Shown here piece by piece: positions 16,729 to 25,132 of a stretch of DNA of 64,000 nt (positions are counted from its first letter, which is position 1; each line of letters begins with the position of its first letter). The notes beneath the pieces were generated by a model. The model searched no databases, was not told the DNA's origin, and worked only from the letters and a program-made list of their open reading frames with translations. The stretch comes from Rossellomorea vietnamensis (GTDB lineage: Bacteria; Bacillota; Bacilli; Bacillales; Bacillaceae_B). The translations under genes and the position numbers were made by a program. The stretch lies in NCBI RefSeq assembly GCF_008180615.1, contig NZ_VTEH01000005.1, positions 1 through 64,000 of the forward strand. Reading direction: 5' to 3'.

Positions 16729-19005
16729 TTGAAGGAAGTGAGAGTTTCTGTAAGGAATCTAGTTGAGTATGTTTATAAAAGCGGCAGTATCGATCAGAGA
16801 TTCCACACCACCTCCTCAATGACTGAAGGAACCCGTCTCCATAAGAAAATCCAGAAAAACTACAAAGAGGGAGACCGGGCAGAGGAGTTCTTGAGCACTG
16901 TCCTCACTTTTAAAGATTTGACCTTCATAGTGGAAGGCCGATGTGACGGACTGATTTTTGAAGGTGAAGACGTGATCATCGATGAGATAAAGTCGACTCG
17001 TTCCAATTTGGATGACATGGCAGAGGATTCATACCCGGTTCACTGGGCGCAGGGGAAGTTCTATGCTTTTATTTACGCCAAGGATCATGATCTTCAAGAG
17101 ATTTCGGTCAGGCTTACATACATCCACGTGGAAACAGAAGAAATGATTCATTACCTGAAGCGCTTTACGCTGAAGCAGCTTGAGGACTTTGCGTCAAACA
17201 CAATTGAAGTTTACTATCCTTTCGCTGAACTGCTGACCACCAACAAGGAGAAACGGAATGAATCAGCCAAGGAGCTTCAGTTTCCCTTCAAAGAGTATAG
17301 AAAAGGCCAGCGCCATCTTGCAGGAGCTGTCTATAAGACCATAAAGGAAAAGAAAACCCTATTTGCCAACGCGCCGACCGGTACAGGGAAGACCATCTCT
17401 ACGATCTTTCCAAGCGTAAAGGCGTTGGCGGAAGAATCAATAGACAAACTCTATTATTTAACAGCAAAAACGATTACGAGGACAACGGCAGAAGAAGCTT
17501 TTGAAATGCTTGAGCAAAAAGGATTGGCGGCCAAAACGCTTACCATTACAGCCAAAGATAAGGCGTGTTTAAAGGAAGAGGGCCTCTGCCAAAGTGACTC
17601 CTGTCCATTTGCTGAAGGCTATTACGACAAAATCAATGAAGCCGTAATGGATATAATCAGGAATGAAACAAGGATGACCAGGCAGATCATAGAGCAATAT
17701 GGAAGAAAGCACAGAGTCTGTCCATTCGAATTTTCCATTGATCTTTCCTATATAGCGGACGCAGTCATATGTGACTACAACTATATCTTTGACCCGCGGG
17801 TCTCCCTGAAAAGATTATCTGATTCACAGAAAAAACGGACTGTCCTCCTCACAGACGAAGCCCATAATCTTGTAGACAGGGGAAGGGCGATGTTTTCAGC
17901 CGAGCTGGAGAAGTCTTCATTCTTAGAACTTAAACGCAGTTATAAGGAAAAGAACAAAGAGCTATATACGGTCAGCCATGAAATCAATCGTTTTTTTATC
18001 AGTTTGAGAAAACAGTATGAGGAAACAGGAAAGGCAGTTTATAAAGAGGCTTTTCCTGAGCTGGTGGAACTGCTTGAGAGATTCATAGGCAGTGCTGAAA
18101 CAGAGCTGGCGGGACAGAGCGGGGAAAGCACCTTGCTCGAGACCTACTTTGCAGCACATAATTTTATTAAGATTTCCTCCTTATTTAATGAGGATTATGT
18201 TACCTATATTGATAGTGGCAAAAGAGAGACGATAATCAGGCTTTTCTGTCTGAATCCATCTGAACTTCTAAGCCGCACAAGCAAAAGCTTCTCATCAGCC
18301 GTATTCTTTTCAGCCACCTTGTCGCCATTTCCTTACTATTTCGAGCTGTTGGGCGGTGAAAATGAGGACTATCGTTTCAGAATTCCTTCTCCATTTCCAA
18401 AGGAAAATTCACAAGTTTTCCTGAAGCCGTTGTCAACAAGATACAGGGACAGGGAAAGGAGCATCCAGCCCTTAGTTTCCCTCCCTCAGGAATTAATGAA
18501 GCAGCGTCACGGAAACTATTTGTATTTCTTTCCATCCTACCGCTATATGAATGAGGTTTATGAAGCTTTTATGAAAAGTGATCCTGATGCTGATGTGCTT
18601 ATCCAATCAGCAGGTATGACAGAAGATGAGCGGGAAGCATTCTTGCAAGCTTTTCATGCTGACAGAGTATCTCCTCTCATTGGATTTGCTGTTCTTGGAG
18701 GCATTTTTTCGGAAGGCATTGATTTGAAGGGAGACCGGCTCAATGGGGTGATCATTGTCGGAGTAGGGCTTCCTCAACTGGGGCCGGAGAGAGAGATTAT
18801 CAAAGATCATTTCAATAAGCTCCATAAAAATGGTTACGACTATTCTTATATCCTTCCCGGTGTGAACAAGGTTCTTCAAGCTGGAGGCAGGCTGATTCGA
18901 ACAGAGGAAGACACAGGTGTGATCGTGCTTGTCGATGACCGGTATTTGACCCCAAAATACCAGGGGCTGCTTCCGGAGGAATGGCTGGATTTTACGGTGA
19001 TATAA
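16729..19005 (+). CDS. DinG/XPD-like superfamily 2 DNA helicase with N-terminal nuclease-like domain
   Basis: 758 residues. Residues ~1-190 contain EGRCDGLIFEGEDVIIDEIK, a PD-(D/E)XK-like spacing also seen in Cas4/AddB-type nucleases. The helicase core has Walker A NAPTGTGKTISTIF, four cysteines that could hold an Fe-S cluster (CLKEEGLCQSDSCPF and HRVCPFEF), Walker B LLTDEAHNLVD, and motif VI QAGGRLIRTEED. The start is a TTG after GAGGAGG. The likely role is 5'-3' unwinding in repair. Single gene ending at the bidirectional terminator 19062-19096. Confidence 0.85.
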   Translation: MKEVRVSVRNLVEYVYKSGSIDQRFHTTSSMTEGTRLHKKIQKNYKEGDRAEEFLSTVLTFKDLTFIVEGRCDGLIFEGEDVIIDEIKSTRSNLDDMAEDSYPVHWAQGKFYAFIYAKDHDLQEISVRLTYIHVETEEMIHYLKRFTLKQLEDFASNTIEVYYPFAELLTTNKEKRNESAKELQFPFKEYRKGQRHLAGAVYKTIKEKKTLFANAPTGTGKTISTIFPSVKALAEESIDKLYYLTAKTITRTTAEEAFEMLEQKGLAAKTLTITAKDKACLKEEGLCQSDSCPFAEGYYDKINEAVMDIIRNETRMTRQIIEQYGRKHRVCPFEFSIDLSYIADAVICDYNYIFDPRVSLKRLSDSQKKRTVLLTDEAHNLVDRGRAMFSAELEKSSFLELKRSYKEKNKELYTVSHEINRFFISLRKQYEETGKAVYKEAFPELVELLERFIGSAETELAGQSGESTLLETYFAAHNFIKISSLFNEDYVTYIDSGKRETIIRLFCLNPSELLSRTSKSFSSAVFFSATLSPFPYYFELLGGENEDYRFRIPSPFPKENSQVFLKPLSTRYRDRERSIQPLVSLPQELMKQRHGNYLYFFPSYRYMNEVYEAFMKSDPDADVLIQSAGMTEDEREAFLQAFHADRVSPLIGFAVLGGIFSEGIDLKGDRLNGVIIVGVGLPQLGPEREIIKDHFNKLHKNGYDYSYILPGVNKVLQAGGRLIRTEEDTGVIVLVDDRYLTPKYQGLLPEEWLDFTVI

Positions 19006-19061
19006 ATTAATCAAAAAATGACCTTTGGCTCGCTATTTACACATAAATTCAGTTGATCACG

Positions 19062-19096
19062 AAAAAAGCTTTCCCCAAATCGGAGAAAGCTTTTTT
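19062..19096. terminator. bidirectional intrinsic terminator
   Basis: AAAAAAGCTTTC and GAAAGCTTTTTT stem between the helicase (+) and the ferritin-like gene (-); A6 and T6 on the two sides. Confidence 0.9.
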
Positions 19097-19107
19097 CTAT
19101 CTATTAT

Positions 19108-19542
19108 TTATTGAAAAGCAGGATCCATCAGCATGCGGTCAAGCTCTTCCATGTGGTGTGTTTCATCAGAGATAAGATCGTCTAATTTAACAACCAGCTC
19201 AGTTAATCCTAATGCTTCTGCCTGTTCTTTACGCACTTTGTAGCGGTCAATCGTTTCTTTCTCAGCTTGACGTGCTGCCTGAAGCATTTCCTTCACATTA
19301 TCAGTCTGCTTCACAGGAGCCGGAGTCGTTGTTGGAGTACCGCCTAGTGTTTTGATTTTTTCAGCCAAGTATAGGGCGTGGCCTTGTTCATCACCGACTT
19401 CTCCTTCAAAGAAAGGCTTAAGCACTGCGCGATGCAGACCTGAAACGACTGCAGCATAGTTTGTGTACATGATCTGTGCTGTATATTCGTTTGCTAAATC
19501 TTCATTTAACCCATCAATTAATTCTTGTAAATTTTGTTCCAT
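19108..19542 (-). CDS. ferritin-like di-iron stress protein (Dps/bacterioferritin type)
   Basis: About 144 residues, all helical. The four-helix ferritin-like pattern of ligands is visible: LANEYTAQIMY (Glu), EGEVGDEQGHALYL (Glu and ExxH), AEKETIDRY (Glu) and LISDETHHMEEL (Glu, His). It probably stores or detoxifies iron. The frame starts at 19554, but that ATG touches GGAGG, so the ATG at 19542 is preferred. A near-perfect SigB promoter lies upstream (19583-19607), implying general stress induction. Confidence 0.8.
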   Translation of the reverse strand: MEQNLQELIDGLNEDLANEYTAQIMYTNYAAVVSGLHRAVLKPFFEGEVGDEQGHALYLAEKIKTLGGTPTTTPAPVKQTDNVKEMLQAARQAEKETIDRYKVRKEQAEALGLTELVVKLDDLISDETHHMEELDRMLMDPAFQ

Positions 19543-19582
19543 CTCAAAAATCATCCTCCATTTAATTGCTGATATTTTATTA

Positions 19583-19607
19583 ATACCCCTTTAATTCGAG
19601 ATTAAAC
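19583..19607 (-). promoter_or_regulatory. SigB promoter of the ferritin-like gene
   Basis: On the minus strand GTTTAA (19607-19602), a 13-bp spacer and GGGTAT (19588-19583), an exact match to the SigB consensus, 41 bp before the start codon. Confidence 0.85.
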
Positions 19608-19719
19608 TAGCTCTTAAAAAGGTGCGGCTTATAAATTCCAAGGGTTTTGCAAAGACTATGGTCGAATATCAAAGCTGCGGCTTTGGGTTTCAGAAAAGAA
19701 TATAGTGGAGGGAACCAAA

Positions 19720-19878
19720 ATGAGTAAACAAGGCAAGATGAATCCAGACCAAACCTCAAAACAACTGGCTAAACAGCAAGGGAAGAATGATGTCGAATTC
19801 AGCACTGATGATTTTCAGGCAGGGAACAGTCATAGTCAAAGCCAAAAAAAGAGCGGACGACAAAAAAACAAAAAATAA
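19720..19878 (+). CDS. small hydrophilic protein, 52 aa
   Basis: An ATG after GGAGGG (19708-19713) opens a 52-codon frame: MSKQGKMNPDQTSKQLAKQQ at the N-terminus, FSTDDFQAGNSHSQSQ in the middle and a basic end (SGRQKNKK). It has no hydrophobic segment and is rich in Gln, Lys and Ser. Size and composition recall small spore or stress proteins of Bacillus, but I cannot assign a family. It lies 59 bp before ykuS, same strand. Confidence 0.6.
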   Translation: MSKQGKMNPDQTSKQLAKQQGKNDVEFSTDDFQAGNSHSQSQKKSGRQKNKK

Positions 19879-19937
19879 AATGAATACCATTGCCTTTGAT
19901 GGAAAATCCTATGAGTATGTTAAGGAGGTGTGGAGAC

Positions 19938-20183
19938 ATGTCAAGAAGAATTGGAGTAGAAGAATCTCTTCAAAATGTTGTACAAGCACTTCGTGAAAAA
20001 GGTCATGATGTCGTGGAATTGAAGCAGGAGACTGATGCACAAGGCTGTGACTGCTGTGTCCTGACTGGACTGGATTCCAATGTCATGGGGATTGCAAACG
20101 TGGTCACTCAAGGTTCTGTTATCGAAGCAAACGGCTTAAGCGCTGACGAGGTTTGTCAGCAGGTGGAGAGCAAACTGCGCTGA
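19938..20183 (+). CDS. ykuS: UPF0180 family protein YkuS
   Basis: 81 residues. [20 protein letters not shown], then [20 protein letters not shown] and [14 protein letters not shown] match B. subtilis YkuS (UPF0180) from recall. The CDCC motif is conserved. Function unknown; cytosolic. The open frame runs back to 19890, but AAGGAGGTG (19922-19930) fixes the ATG at 19938. Confidence 0.9.
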   Translation: MSRRIGVEESLQNVVQALREKGHDVVELKQETDAQGCDCCVLTGLDSNVMGIANVVTQGSVIEANGLSADEVCQQVESKLR

Positions 20184-20194
20184 AAATGAAATTT

Positions 20195-20246
20195 AAAAAG
20201 CGAAATCAAAAGGGTACCATACATAACCTTTGATTTCGCTTTTTTT
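20195..20246. terminator. bidirectional intrinsic terminator
   Basis: AAAAAGCGAAATCAAA (20195-20210) pairs with TTTGATTTCGCTTTTT (20229-20244). It separates convergent ykuS and ispA. Confidence 0.9.
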
Positions 20247-20281
20247 GTATAATCATTAACACTTTGCTATTTCAGAGACAT

Positions 20282-21241
20282 TCACACTGATAAAGACATT
20301 TGATTCTGTTGTAAATACTCCCGGAGCAAGTCAGGTGCTGTCAGGTAGAGAAGTCCGTTCCCTTCGAGTGATTTAGGATAGCCCAGTGGGATTGTCCGTT
20401 TAACAAGCTGGGCGTAAATTTCACATTCCGACAACTTTCTATCAAAACTGGACTCTTCAAGAAGCTTTACCAGAGCTATTGCCCCTGACACATGGGGTGC
20501 TGACATTGATGTGCCGCTGAATTTGGCAAATTTACCTCCAGGAATGGTGGAAAGTATCTTTTCTCCCGGAGCTACGAGATCAACTTCATTATTAGAGTTG
20601 GTGAAATAGGAAGAATTTCGCTCAAAGTCAATGGCCCCGACTGAAATGACCTCATTGTAGCAAGCAGGATAAGAGAGCTCATCAGTATCTGCGTCTTCGT
20701 CTCCTTCATTACCCGCTGCACAAACAACAGAGATATTTTGATCAACCGCCTGCTTGATCACCTCATGAAGAGGCTCATAATCAGATGGTCCGCCGAGAGA
20801 CATGGAAATGATGTCTACCCCTTGATCAATAGCATACTGAATTCCATCCACGATCCAATCGTATCTTCCGCTGCCTTGTTCTCCCGCCAATACTTTAATA
20901 ATCAGCAGGCTGGCTTCCGGAGCTACCCCCACTACTCCAGATCCATTTTCGTTTGCTGCTATTGTTCCGGCTACATGTGTGCCATGTCCGTTGTAGTCTG
21001 TTACGTTCTCTTCATTGCCATCATCATCATTCGTAAAGTTGCGGGTACCCACAATCCGTCCCTGAAGATCATCGTGATCTATATCACAACCTGTGTCCAA
21101 AACAGCGACCGTAACTCCTTTGCCTTTGACTGATTTCCAAAGTTTCGGGGCTTGTACCAAATCCACCCCCGCAGGCATTTCTGATGCAGTTTCCATGATT
21201 TCTTCTTTAACATAAGGAATTAATCTTACTGAACCCTTCAT
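20282..21241 (-). CDS. ispA: intracellular subtilisin-like serine protease
   Basis: 319 residues with no signal peptide. The N-terminal VRLIPYVKEE holds the LIPY motif of intracellular subtilisins, which blocks the active site until processed. Catalytic triad: VAVLDTGCD (Asp), NGHGTHVAGT (His) and FSGTSMSAPHVSG (Ser); oxyanion Asn in CAAGNEGDED. Length equals B. subtilis IspA. GGAGG is 7 nt before the ATG at 21241 and only 1 nt before that at 21247, so 21241 is chosen. It degrades cytosolic protein in stationary phase. Monocistronic. Confidence 0.9.
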   Translation of the reverse strand: MKGSVRLIPYVKEEIMETASEMPAGVDLVQAPKLWKSVKGKGVTVAVLDTGCDIDHDDLQGRIVGTRNFTNDDDGNEENVTDYNGHGTHVAGTIAANENGSGVVGVAPEASLLIIKVLAGEQGSGRYDWIVDGIQYAIDQGVDIISMSLGGPSDYEPLHEVIKQAVDQNISVVCAAGNEGDEDADTDELSYPACYNEVISVGAIDFERNSSYFTNSNNEVDLVAPGEKILSTIPGGKFAKFSGTSMSAPHVSGAIALVKLLEESSFDRKLSECEIYAQLVKRTIPLGYPKSLEGNGLLYLTAPDLLREYLQQNQMSLSV

Positions 21242-21353
21242 AAGCATTCCTCCTGAAAATCAAGATAAAAACTGAACTTTCAGAAAATATAACACAAATA
21301 GGATCATTTTGGAAGAGTGAAAAGTAATAGTTCGATAGTAGAGTGAGCTTATA

Positions 21354-21396
21354 CGGCCCGCCCCATGCAGTCAGCGTACCTGGAGCGGAAATCAAT
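21354..21396. repeat. fragment of dispersed hairpin repeat (outer type, right end)
   Basis: CGGCCCGCCCCATGCAGT followed by CCTGGAGCGGAAATCAAT, matching the right ends at 338, 42802 and 61855. The left part is absent. Confidence 0.65.
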
Positions 21397-21535
21397 TCAG
21401 CAAACTTTTCTGAAGAATGAATGCACTTTACAAGGCATGGGTATTACTTTCTCAGGAATTAATCTCGAAACATCTCAGCCAATTGCGTTATAATAGAAAG
21501 GAAGTCTAGTAACAATTTGAAAGAGAGTGGAAACT

Positions 21536-22255
21536 ATGGGTCGTAAGTGGAATAATATCAAAGAAAAGAAAGCTTCAAAAGATGCAAATACGAGTCGTAT
21601 CTATTCTAAATTTGCCAAGGAAATCTATGTTGTCGCCAAGCAGGGAGAGCCGGATCCGGAAGCCAATCAGCCTTTGAAGTTCGTTCTTGAGCGCGCCAAA
21701 ACATATAATGTACCAAGAAATATCATTGACCGCGCACTGGAAAAAGCAAAAGGCGGCACTGAAGAGAACTTTGATCAGCTCCGTTATGAGGGGTTTGGTC
21801 CAAACGGATCGATGATCATTGTTGATGCTTTAACAAACAATGTAAATAGAACGGCTTCTGAAGTCCGCGCCGCTTTCGGTAAAAATGGCGGTAATATGGG
21901 TGTGAGCGGATCTGTTGCTTATATGTTCGATGCAACGGCTGTTGTGGGAATGGAAGGAAGGAGTGCCGAAGAAGCTCTCGAAATCCTGATGGACGCCGAC
22001 GTTGATGCCAGAGATATCATTGAAGAAGATGAAGCTGTCATCATCTATGCGGAACCTGATCAATTCCATGCAGTTCAACAAGCTTTCAGAGATGCCGGAG
22101 TAACAGATTTCACTGTGGCAGAATTAACGATGCTTGCGCAGAATGACATCAGCCTTCCAGAGGAAACTCAAGCCGATTTTGAAAAATTGATCGATGCCAT
22201 TGAAGACTTGGAAGATGTTCAGCAGGTTTATCATAACGTAGATTTGGGAGATTGA
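21536..22255 (+). CDS. yeeI: YebC/PmpR-family regulator, YeeI type
   Basis: 239 residues. [20 protein letters not shown] at the start, [20 protein letters not shown] and [15 protein letters not shown] are the YebC/TACO1 core; the C-terminus [12 protein letters not shown] matches YeeI of B. subtilis from recall. YebC2-type proteins have been linked to relief of ribosome stalling as well as to transcription. The frame starts at a GTG (21527), but ATG 21536 gives the conserved N-terminus. Terminator at 22265. Confidence 0.9.
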   Translation: MGRKWNNIKEKKASKDANTSRIYSKFAKEIYVVAKQGEPDPEANQPLKFVLERAKTYNVPRNIIDRALEKAKGGTEENFDQLRYEGFGPNGSMIIVDALTNNVNRTASEVRAAFGKNGGNMGVSGSVAYMFDATAVVGMEGRSAEEALEILMDADVDARDIIEEDEAVIIYAEPDQFHAVQQAFRDAGVTDFTVAELTMLAQNDISLPEETQADFEKLIDAIEDLEDVQQVYHNVDLGD

Positions 22256-22264
22256 TTTCCATCA

Positions 22265-22296
22265 ATGCCCTTCCCACCTTGGGGAGGGCATTTTTA
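22265..22296 (+). terminator. intrinsic terminator
   Basis: TGCCCTTCCC and GGGGAGGGCA stem followed by T5. It overlaps the stop region of the convergent GNAT gene. Confidence 0.85.
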
Positions 22297-22797
22297 TTGT
22301 ATTTTAAGTATGTAAGATTTAACCATTACCCCGTCATTTACTGGTTCGAAATTTTTTTTAGGTTGATGTTGAAAGCCAATTTTTTCATACAAGCGGATTG
22401 CATCTTCCATGAATTCACCAGTATGAAGCCCGATATATTCACAGCCATTTTCTTCAGAACGGCGGATGCATTCTTCAATCAACTGCCTGGCAACCCCTTG
22501 TTTTCTTGCATGGGTGTCCACAGCCAGCATCCTGATTTCAGGATGGGCAGAAACGGTGAAAAGCCCTTTATAGGCATCAGTGTTACCTGGATACAACACT
22601 ACACTTCCGACAATTTTCCCTTCTATTTCTGCAACTAATACTTCCGCACCGCCTTCTTCGCCGGAACCAGAAGAAATTGCACTTTTTAAGCCTTCCCAAT
22701 GAACATCAGAAAGCTTTCGAGCATGTTCTTCATAAGCCGCAATACGCTGCATTTGAATCTGTTGAATCTCATGAACTTCTGATAAGCGTATTTTCAT
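22294..22797 (-). CDS. GNAT N-acetyltransferase
   Basis: 167 residues. VLVAEIEGKIVGSVVLYPG, then EIRMLAVDTHARKQGVARQL (the acetyl-CoA loop, R/QxxGxA/G) and AIRLYEKIGFQHQP form the GNAT fold in order. The acceptor substrate is unknown. The ATG is preceded by GGAGGAT. Monocistronic and convergent with yeeI. Confidence 0.85.
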   Translation of the reverse strand: MKIRLSEVHEIQQIQMQRIAAYEEHARKLSDVHWEGLKSAISSGSGEEGGAEVLVAEIEGKIVGSVVLYPGNTDAYKGLFTVSAHPEIRMLAVDTHARKQGVARQLIEECIRRSEENGCEYIGLHTGEFMEDAIRLYEKIGFQHQPKKNFEPVNDGVMVKSYILKIQ

Positions 22798-23093
22798 ACT
22801 TATCCTCCTTTAAAATCTAACTAAGCAAGCGATTAAATATATTCAGGGTAGTCCTGCTTCTGAGAAAGACAGTCCGGCTGCTATACTTTTCTCTACTCTT
22901 CTTGGTTCTTCTTTCATTTGAAATTTTCCTTCTAAACATGGAAAAAAGGGCGGAGTGAAGGGAGGATAAGAATTTAGCTGCCTAGAAAACAACCAGGTTC
23001 ATCACTCAGTTAAATAATTAGGCAACTATTGTTGGAGTGGCAAAGCATTTACAGGGGTTTTATTCTTAGTTCGCAAATCCATAGAGGAATAAA
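22798..23093. other. intergenic stretch without recognised feature
   Basis: About 300 bp, AT-rich, between the start of the GNAT gene and the terminator of the 23135 gene. I see no open frame with a ribosome binding site and no repeat beyond the GNAT promoter region. Confidence 0.5.
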
Positions 23094-23127
23094 AAGAGGC
23101 AAGCACGCAATCCTGCGTGCTTGCCTT
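23094..23127 (-). terminator. intrinsic terminator of the ydaG-like gene
   Basis: GGCAAGCACGCA and TGCGTGCTTGCC, 12-bp stem with a 4-nt loop; the minus strand continues TCTTTTTATT. Confidence 0.9.
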
Positions 23128-23134
23128 TAGACTC

Positions 23135-23557
23135 TTACAAATCAAGTACTTTCGGCTCTTCACCATTCTTATTCATCAAACGGTATTGAGTTGGATGAAT
23201 CTCCAAAATGATTAAGTCCGGGTCGTCCGGTCCTTTAAACCATTTTTTCATTTCGTCACTCCAAAGCTTTTCTTTCAGGCTTTCATCTTTGCTGATCTGA
23301 ACTTTTCCTTCGACCTCAACATAAGCGTCTCCGTAGCCTTCTCCTTCATATCCAAGCAATACATGGACATTTGGGTTCTGCTCAATTTCATCGGCTTTAT
23401 GGGTTTCGCTGCTGGTAGGTGTTAAGAGTGTAAGGTCCTCATTGAAAAAAGTCATGTATCGAGAATGAGGTTTGTTTTCAACAACGGTAGCCAGCGTTCC
23501 AACCATGCTGTTTTCAAGGACATTCAGAACTTCTTGCTTCAAATCGGTTTGTGACAA
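23135..23557 (-). CDS. ydaG: general stress protein 26-like, pyridoxamine-phosphate-oxidase fold
   Basis: 140 residues with a split-barrel flavin-binding fold. MVGTLATVVENKPHSRYMTF, then LTPTSSETHKADEIEQNPNV and EKLWSDEMKKWFKGPDDPD match YdaG (GS26) of B. subtilis from recall, including length. FMN or F420-like binding is likely; the reaction is unknown. In B. subtilis ydaG belongs to the SigB regulon; here only a weak candidate (GTTTAT-N14-AGGAAT, minus strand near 23600-23625) is seen. Confidence 0.8.
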   Translation of the reverse strand: MSQTDLKQEVLNVLENSMVGTLATVVENKPHSRYMTFFNEDLTLLTPTSSETHKADEIEQNPNVHVLLGYEGEGYGDAYVEVEGKVQISKDESLKEKLWSDEMKKWFKGPDDPDLIILEIHPTQYRLMNKNGEEPKVLDL

Positions 23558-23635
23558 AATCTCATCTCCTTTTGATTTATTTCACTTGTATTTATTCCTT
23601 TATAGGAGGATTTATAAACATGCGGATGTGCCCAA

Positions 23636-23681
23636 TAAAAAAAGGTGCCTGGAAACCAGACTGTATGGTTTCCGGGCACCC
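23636..23681 (-). terminator. intrinsic terminator of ywbE
   Basis: GGTGCCTGGAAACC and GGTTTCCGGGCACC stem; the minus strand continues into T7. Confidence 0.9.
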
Positions 23682-23691
23682 GGGATAGTGT

Positions 23692-23886
23692 TTATCCGAT
23701 TATAGTTTTTACCCTGCCAACCTGTCCATCTGCAAGGCGGACTTTAATGCCGTGGGGATGCGTTGCCGAGTTGGTGAGGATATCTTTTACAGTACCCCTC
23801 GTGGTATTTCCGCTTCTCTGGTCTTTTTTCAGGACGATATCAACTTCGATCCCCGGTTTAATATTGGCACGCTGTTGACCGTTCAA
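23692..23886 (-). CDS. ywbE: YwbE family protein
   Basis: 64 residues. DIVLKKDQRSGNTTRGTVKD and THPHGIKVRLADGQVGRVK match YwbE (DUF2196), a small beta-rich protein of unknown function. The start is a TTG one base after the stop of the upstream 57-aa gene, with only a GGGGG-type Shine-Dalgarno, so translation is probably coupled. Confidence 0.9.
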   Translation of the reverse strand: MNGQQRANIKPGIEVDIVLKKDQRSGNTTRGTVKDILTNSATHPHGIKVRLADGQVGRVKTIIG

Positions 23887-23887
23887 A

Positions 23888-24061
23888 TTAAACCCCCGTT
23901 CTTTTCTTTTGATTATTAGGCTTTTTGGTGAGCTGGCTTTTGAGCGGCTGGGTCGATTTCACAAGTCTGTTGGGGTTGCTGCCGGATTGTTGTTTCTTTT
24001 GTGCGAGCTTTTCTTTCATTGCTTCTGCAAGGCTGATTTTCTTTTTCTCTGTTGATGACAT
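23888..24061 (-). CDS. small basic protein, 57 aa
   Basis: An ATG 8 nt after GGAGAG opens a frame reading MSSTEKKKISLAEAMKEKLA, with a middle SNPNRLVKSTQPLKSQ and a basic end KKRTGV. An amphipathic helical N-terminus and a disordered Lys/Gln-rich remainder are likely. It is separated from ywbE by a single base and is surely cotranscribed with it. I do not recognise the family. Confidence 0.65.
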   Translation of the reverse strand: MSSTEKKKISLAEAMKEKLAQKKQQSGSNPNRLVKSTQPLKSQLTKKPNNQKKRTGV

Positions 24062-24128
24062 CTGGATGTCTCTCCTTCATCTGTTTTCATCTATTATAGA
24101 TCAAACTGAACACGAAAGTAAGACATTC

Positions 24129-24156
24129 ACGGAATTGGGCGTAATTACATAGGATA
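24129..24156 (+). promoter_or_regulatory. SigK-like (late mother-cell) promoter of sodC
   Basis: AC (24129-24130), a 17-bp spacer and CATAGGATA (24148-24156) fit the SigK pattern AC-N16/17-CATAnnnTA, 36 bp before the sodC ATG. Confidence 0.55.
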
Positions 24157-24191
24157 GTTGACAAAAGCCCAACAGGAGGAGTGGTGGTAAA

Positions 24192-24719
24192 ATGTCTTAT
24201 TATTATGGTATTCAGCAGGGATATTATAACGGATATCTTCCTTATAGAAATGTTCCTTCGATTTCCTATGCCCAAATTGAAGGGGGGCCTCTGGCTCCAA
24301 ACTTAAAAGGATATGTCTTTTTCAGAGAAGTGCCAAATGGGACGGAGGTTCATGTAGAAGTAAATGGGCTCCCGGAGTTCTCGCCAGCACAAGGGAAGCA
24401 GAATCCGATTGGACCACACGGGTTTCACCTTCATGAAAATGGCAGTTGTGAAATCGGTGACAAAGAAGAGCCGTTTAAAGCAGCCGGCGGCCACTGGAAC
24501 CCTGACGGTGAACCCCATGGAAACCATGCAGGTGATTTTCCGGTCCTTTTTTCCAATAACGGCTATGCGAGAATGACTTTCTTTACCAACAGATTCAAGC
24601 CGGAGGACATTGTGGGGAAAGCTGTCATCATTCACCAGAGTCCGGATGATTACCGGTCCCAGCCATCGGGCGACGCCGGGAAGCGACTGGCTTGCGGCTT
24701 GATTTTGAAATATCAATGA
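24192..24719 (+). CDS. sodC: Cu/Zn superoxide dismutase-like protein with Tyr-rich N-terminus
   Basis: 175 residues. Metal ligands can be followed: HGFHLHENGSC (two Cu His), AGGHWNPDGEPHGNHAGDFP (bridging His, Zn His and Asp) and KAVIIHQSPDDY (Cu His). The disulphide cysteines are in NGSCEIG and RLACGL. The set looks complete, unlike B. subtilis YojM, which is reported to lack a copper ligand. There is no signal peptide or lipobox. Instead the protein starts MSYYYGIQQGYYNGYLPYRN, as in spore-coat proteins. The SigK-like promoter supports a coat location. Confidence 0.85.
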   Translation: MSYYYGIQQGYYNGYLPYRNVPSISYAQIEGGPLAPNLKGYVFFREVPNGTEVHVEVNGLPEFSPAQGKQNPIGPHGFHLHENGSCEIGDKEEPFKAAGGHWNPDGEPHGNHAGDFPVLFSNNGYARMTFFTNRFKPEDIVGKAVIIHQSPDDYRSQPSGDAGKRLACGLILKYQ

Positions 24720-24823
24720 TCTTTGGAGTGCAGACTTTTCTGTACTCATTTTTTTTATAAAGATTGAATGTTAAGGTTTATTTTGAAATAATTGGAATTA
24801 ACTAAATGTATAGGGGGGGCAAT

Positions 24824-25015
24824 ATGTTGAAAAAAGCTGGGTTACCCATGATTGTATCTTTAGCAGTTCTAATTGGTTTGCCGGTGTTTTTTCTGTTCAT
24901 TTCCTTAATTACCGGCGAGTGGGGCTATCTTATCTGGAGCCTGCCGCCGTCCTTTTTAGCCGGATTTACTGGTCTGATGGTCTCAAGGAATATTTCAAGA
25001 ATGAAGAATGTTTAA
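24824..25015 (+). CDS. small membrane protein, two TM segments
   Basis: 63 residues, ATG after GGGGGG (24812-24817). Hydrophobic segments are MIVSLAVLIGLPVFFLFISL and WSLPPSFLAGFTGLMVS, with a basic C-terminus (SRNISRMKNV). No family recognised. It may be cotranscribed with the similar-sized gene at 25133. Confidence 0.6.
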   Translation: MLKKAGLPMIVSLAVLIGLPVFFLFISLITGEWGYLIWSLPPSFLAGFTGLMVSRNISRMKNV

Positions 25016-25132
25016 GAAGTTGAGGTTGAATTGTTAAGGTGAAAACTAGGATATTGAAACTTTTATTGGTTGGAGTCGTATAAAATAGTACAAAGGTTTT
25101 TACCGAGGATAAAAATATGGGAGGGTGCTATT

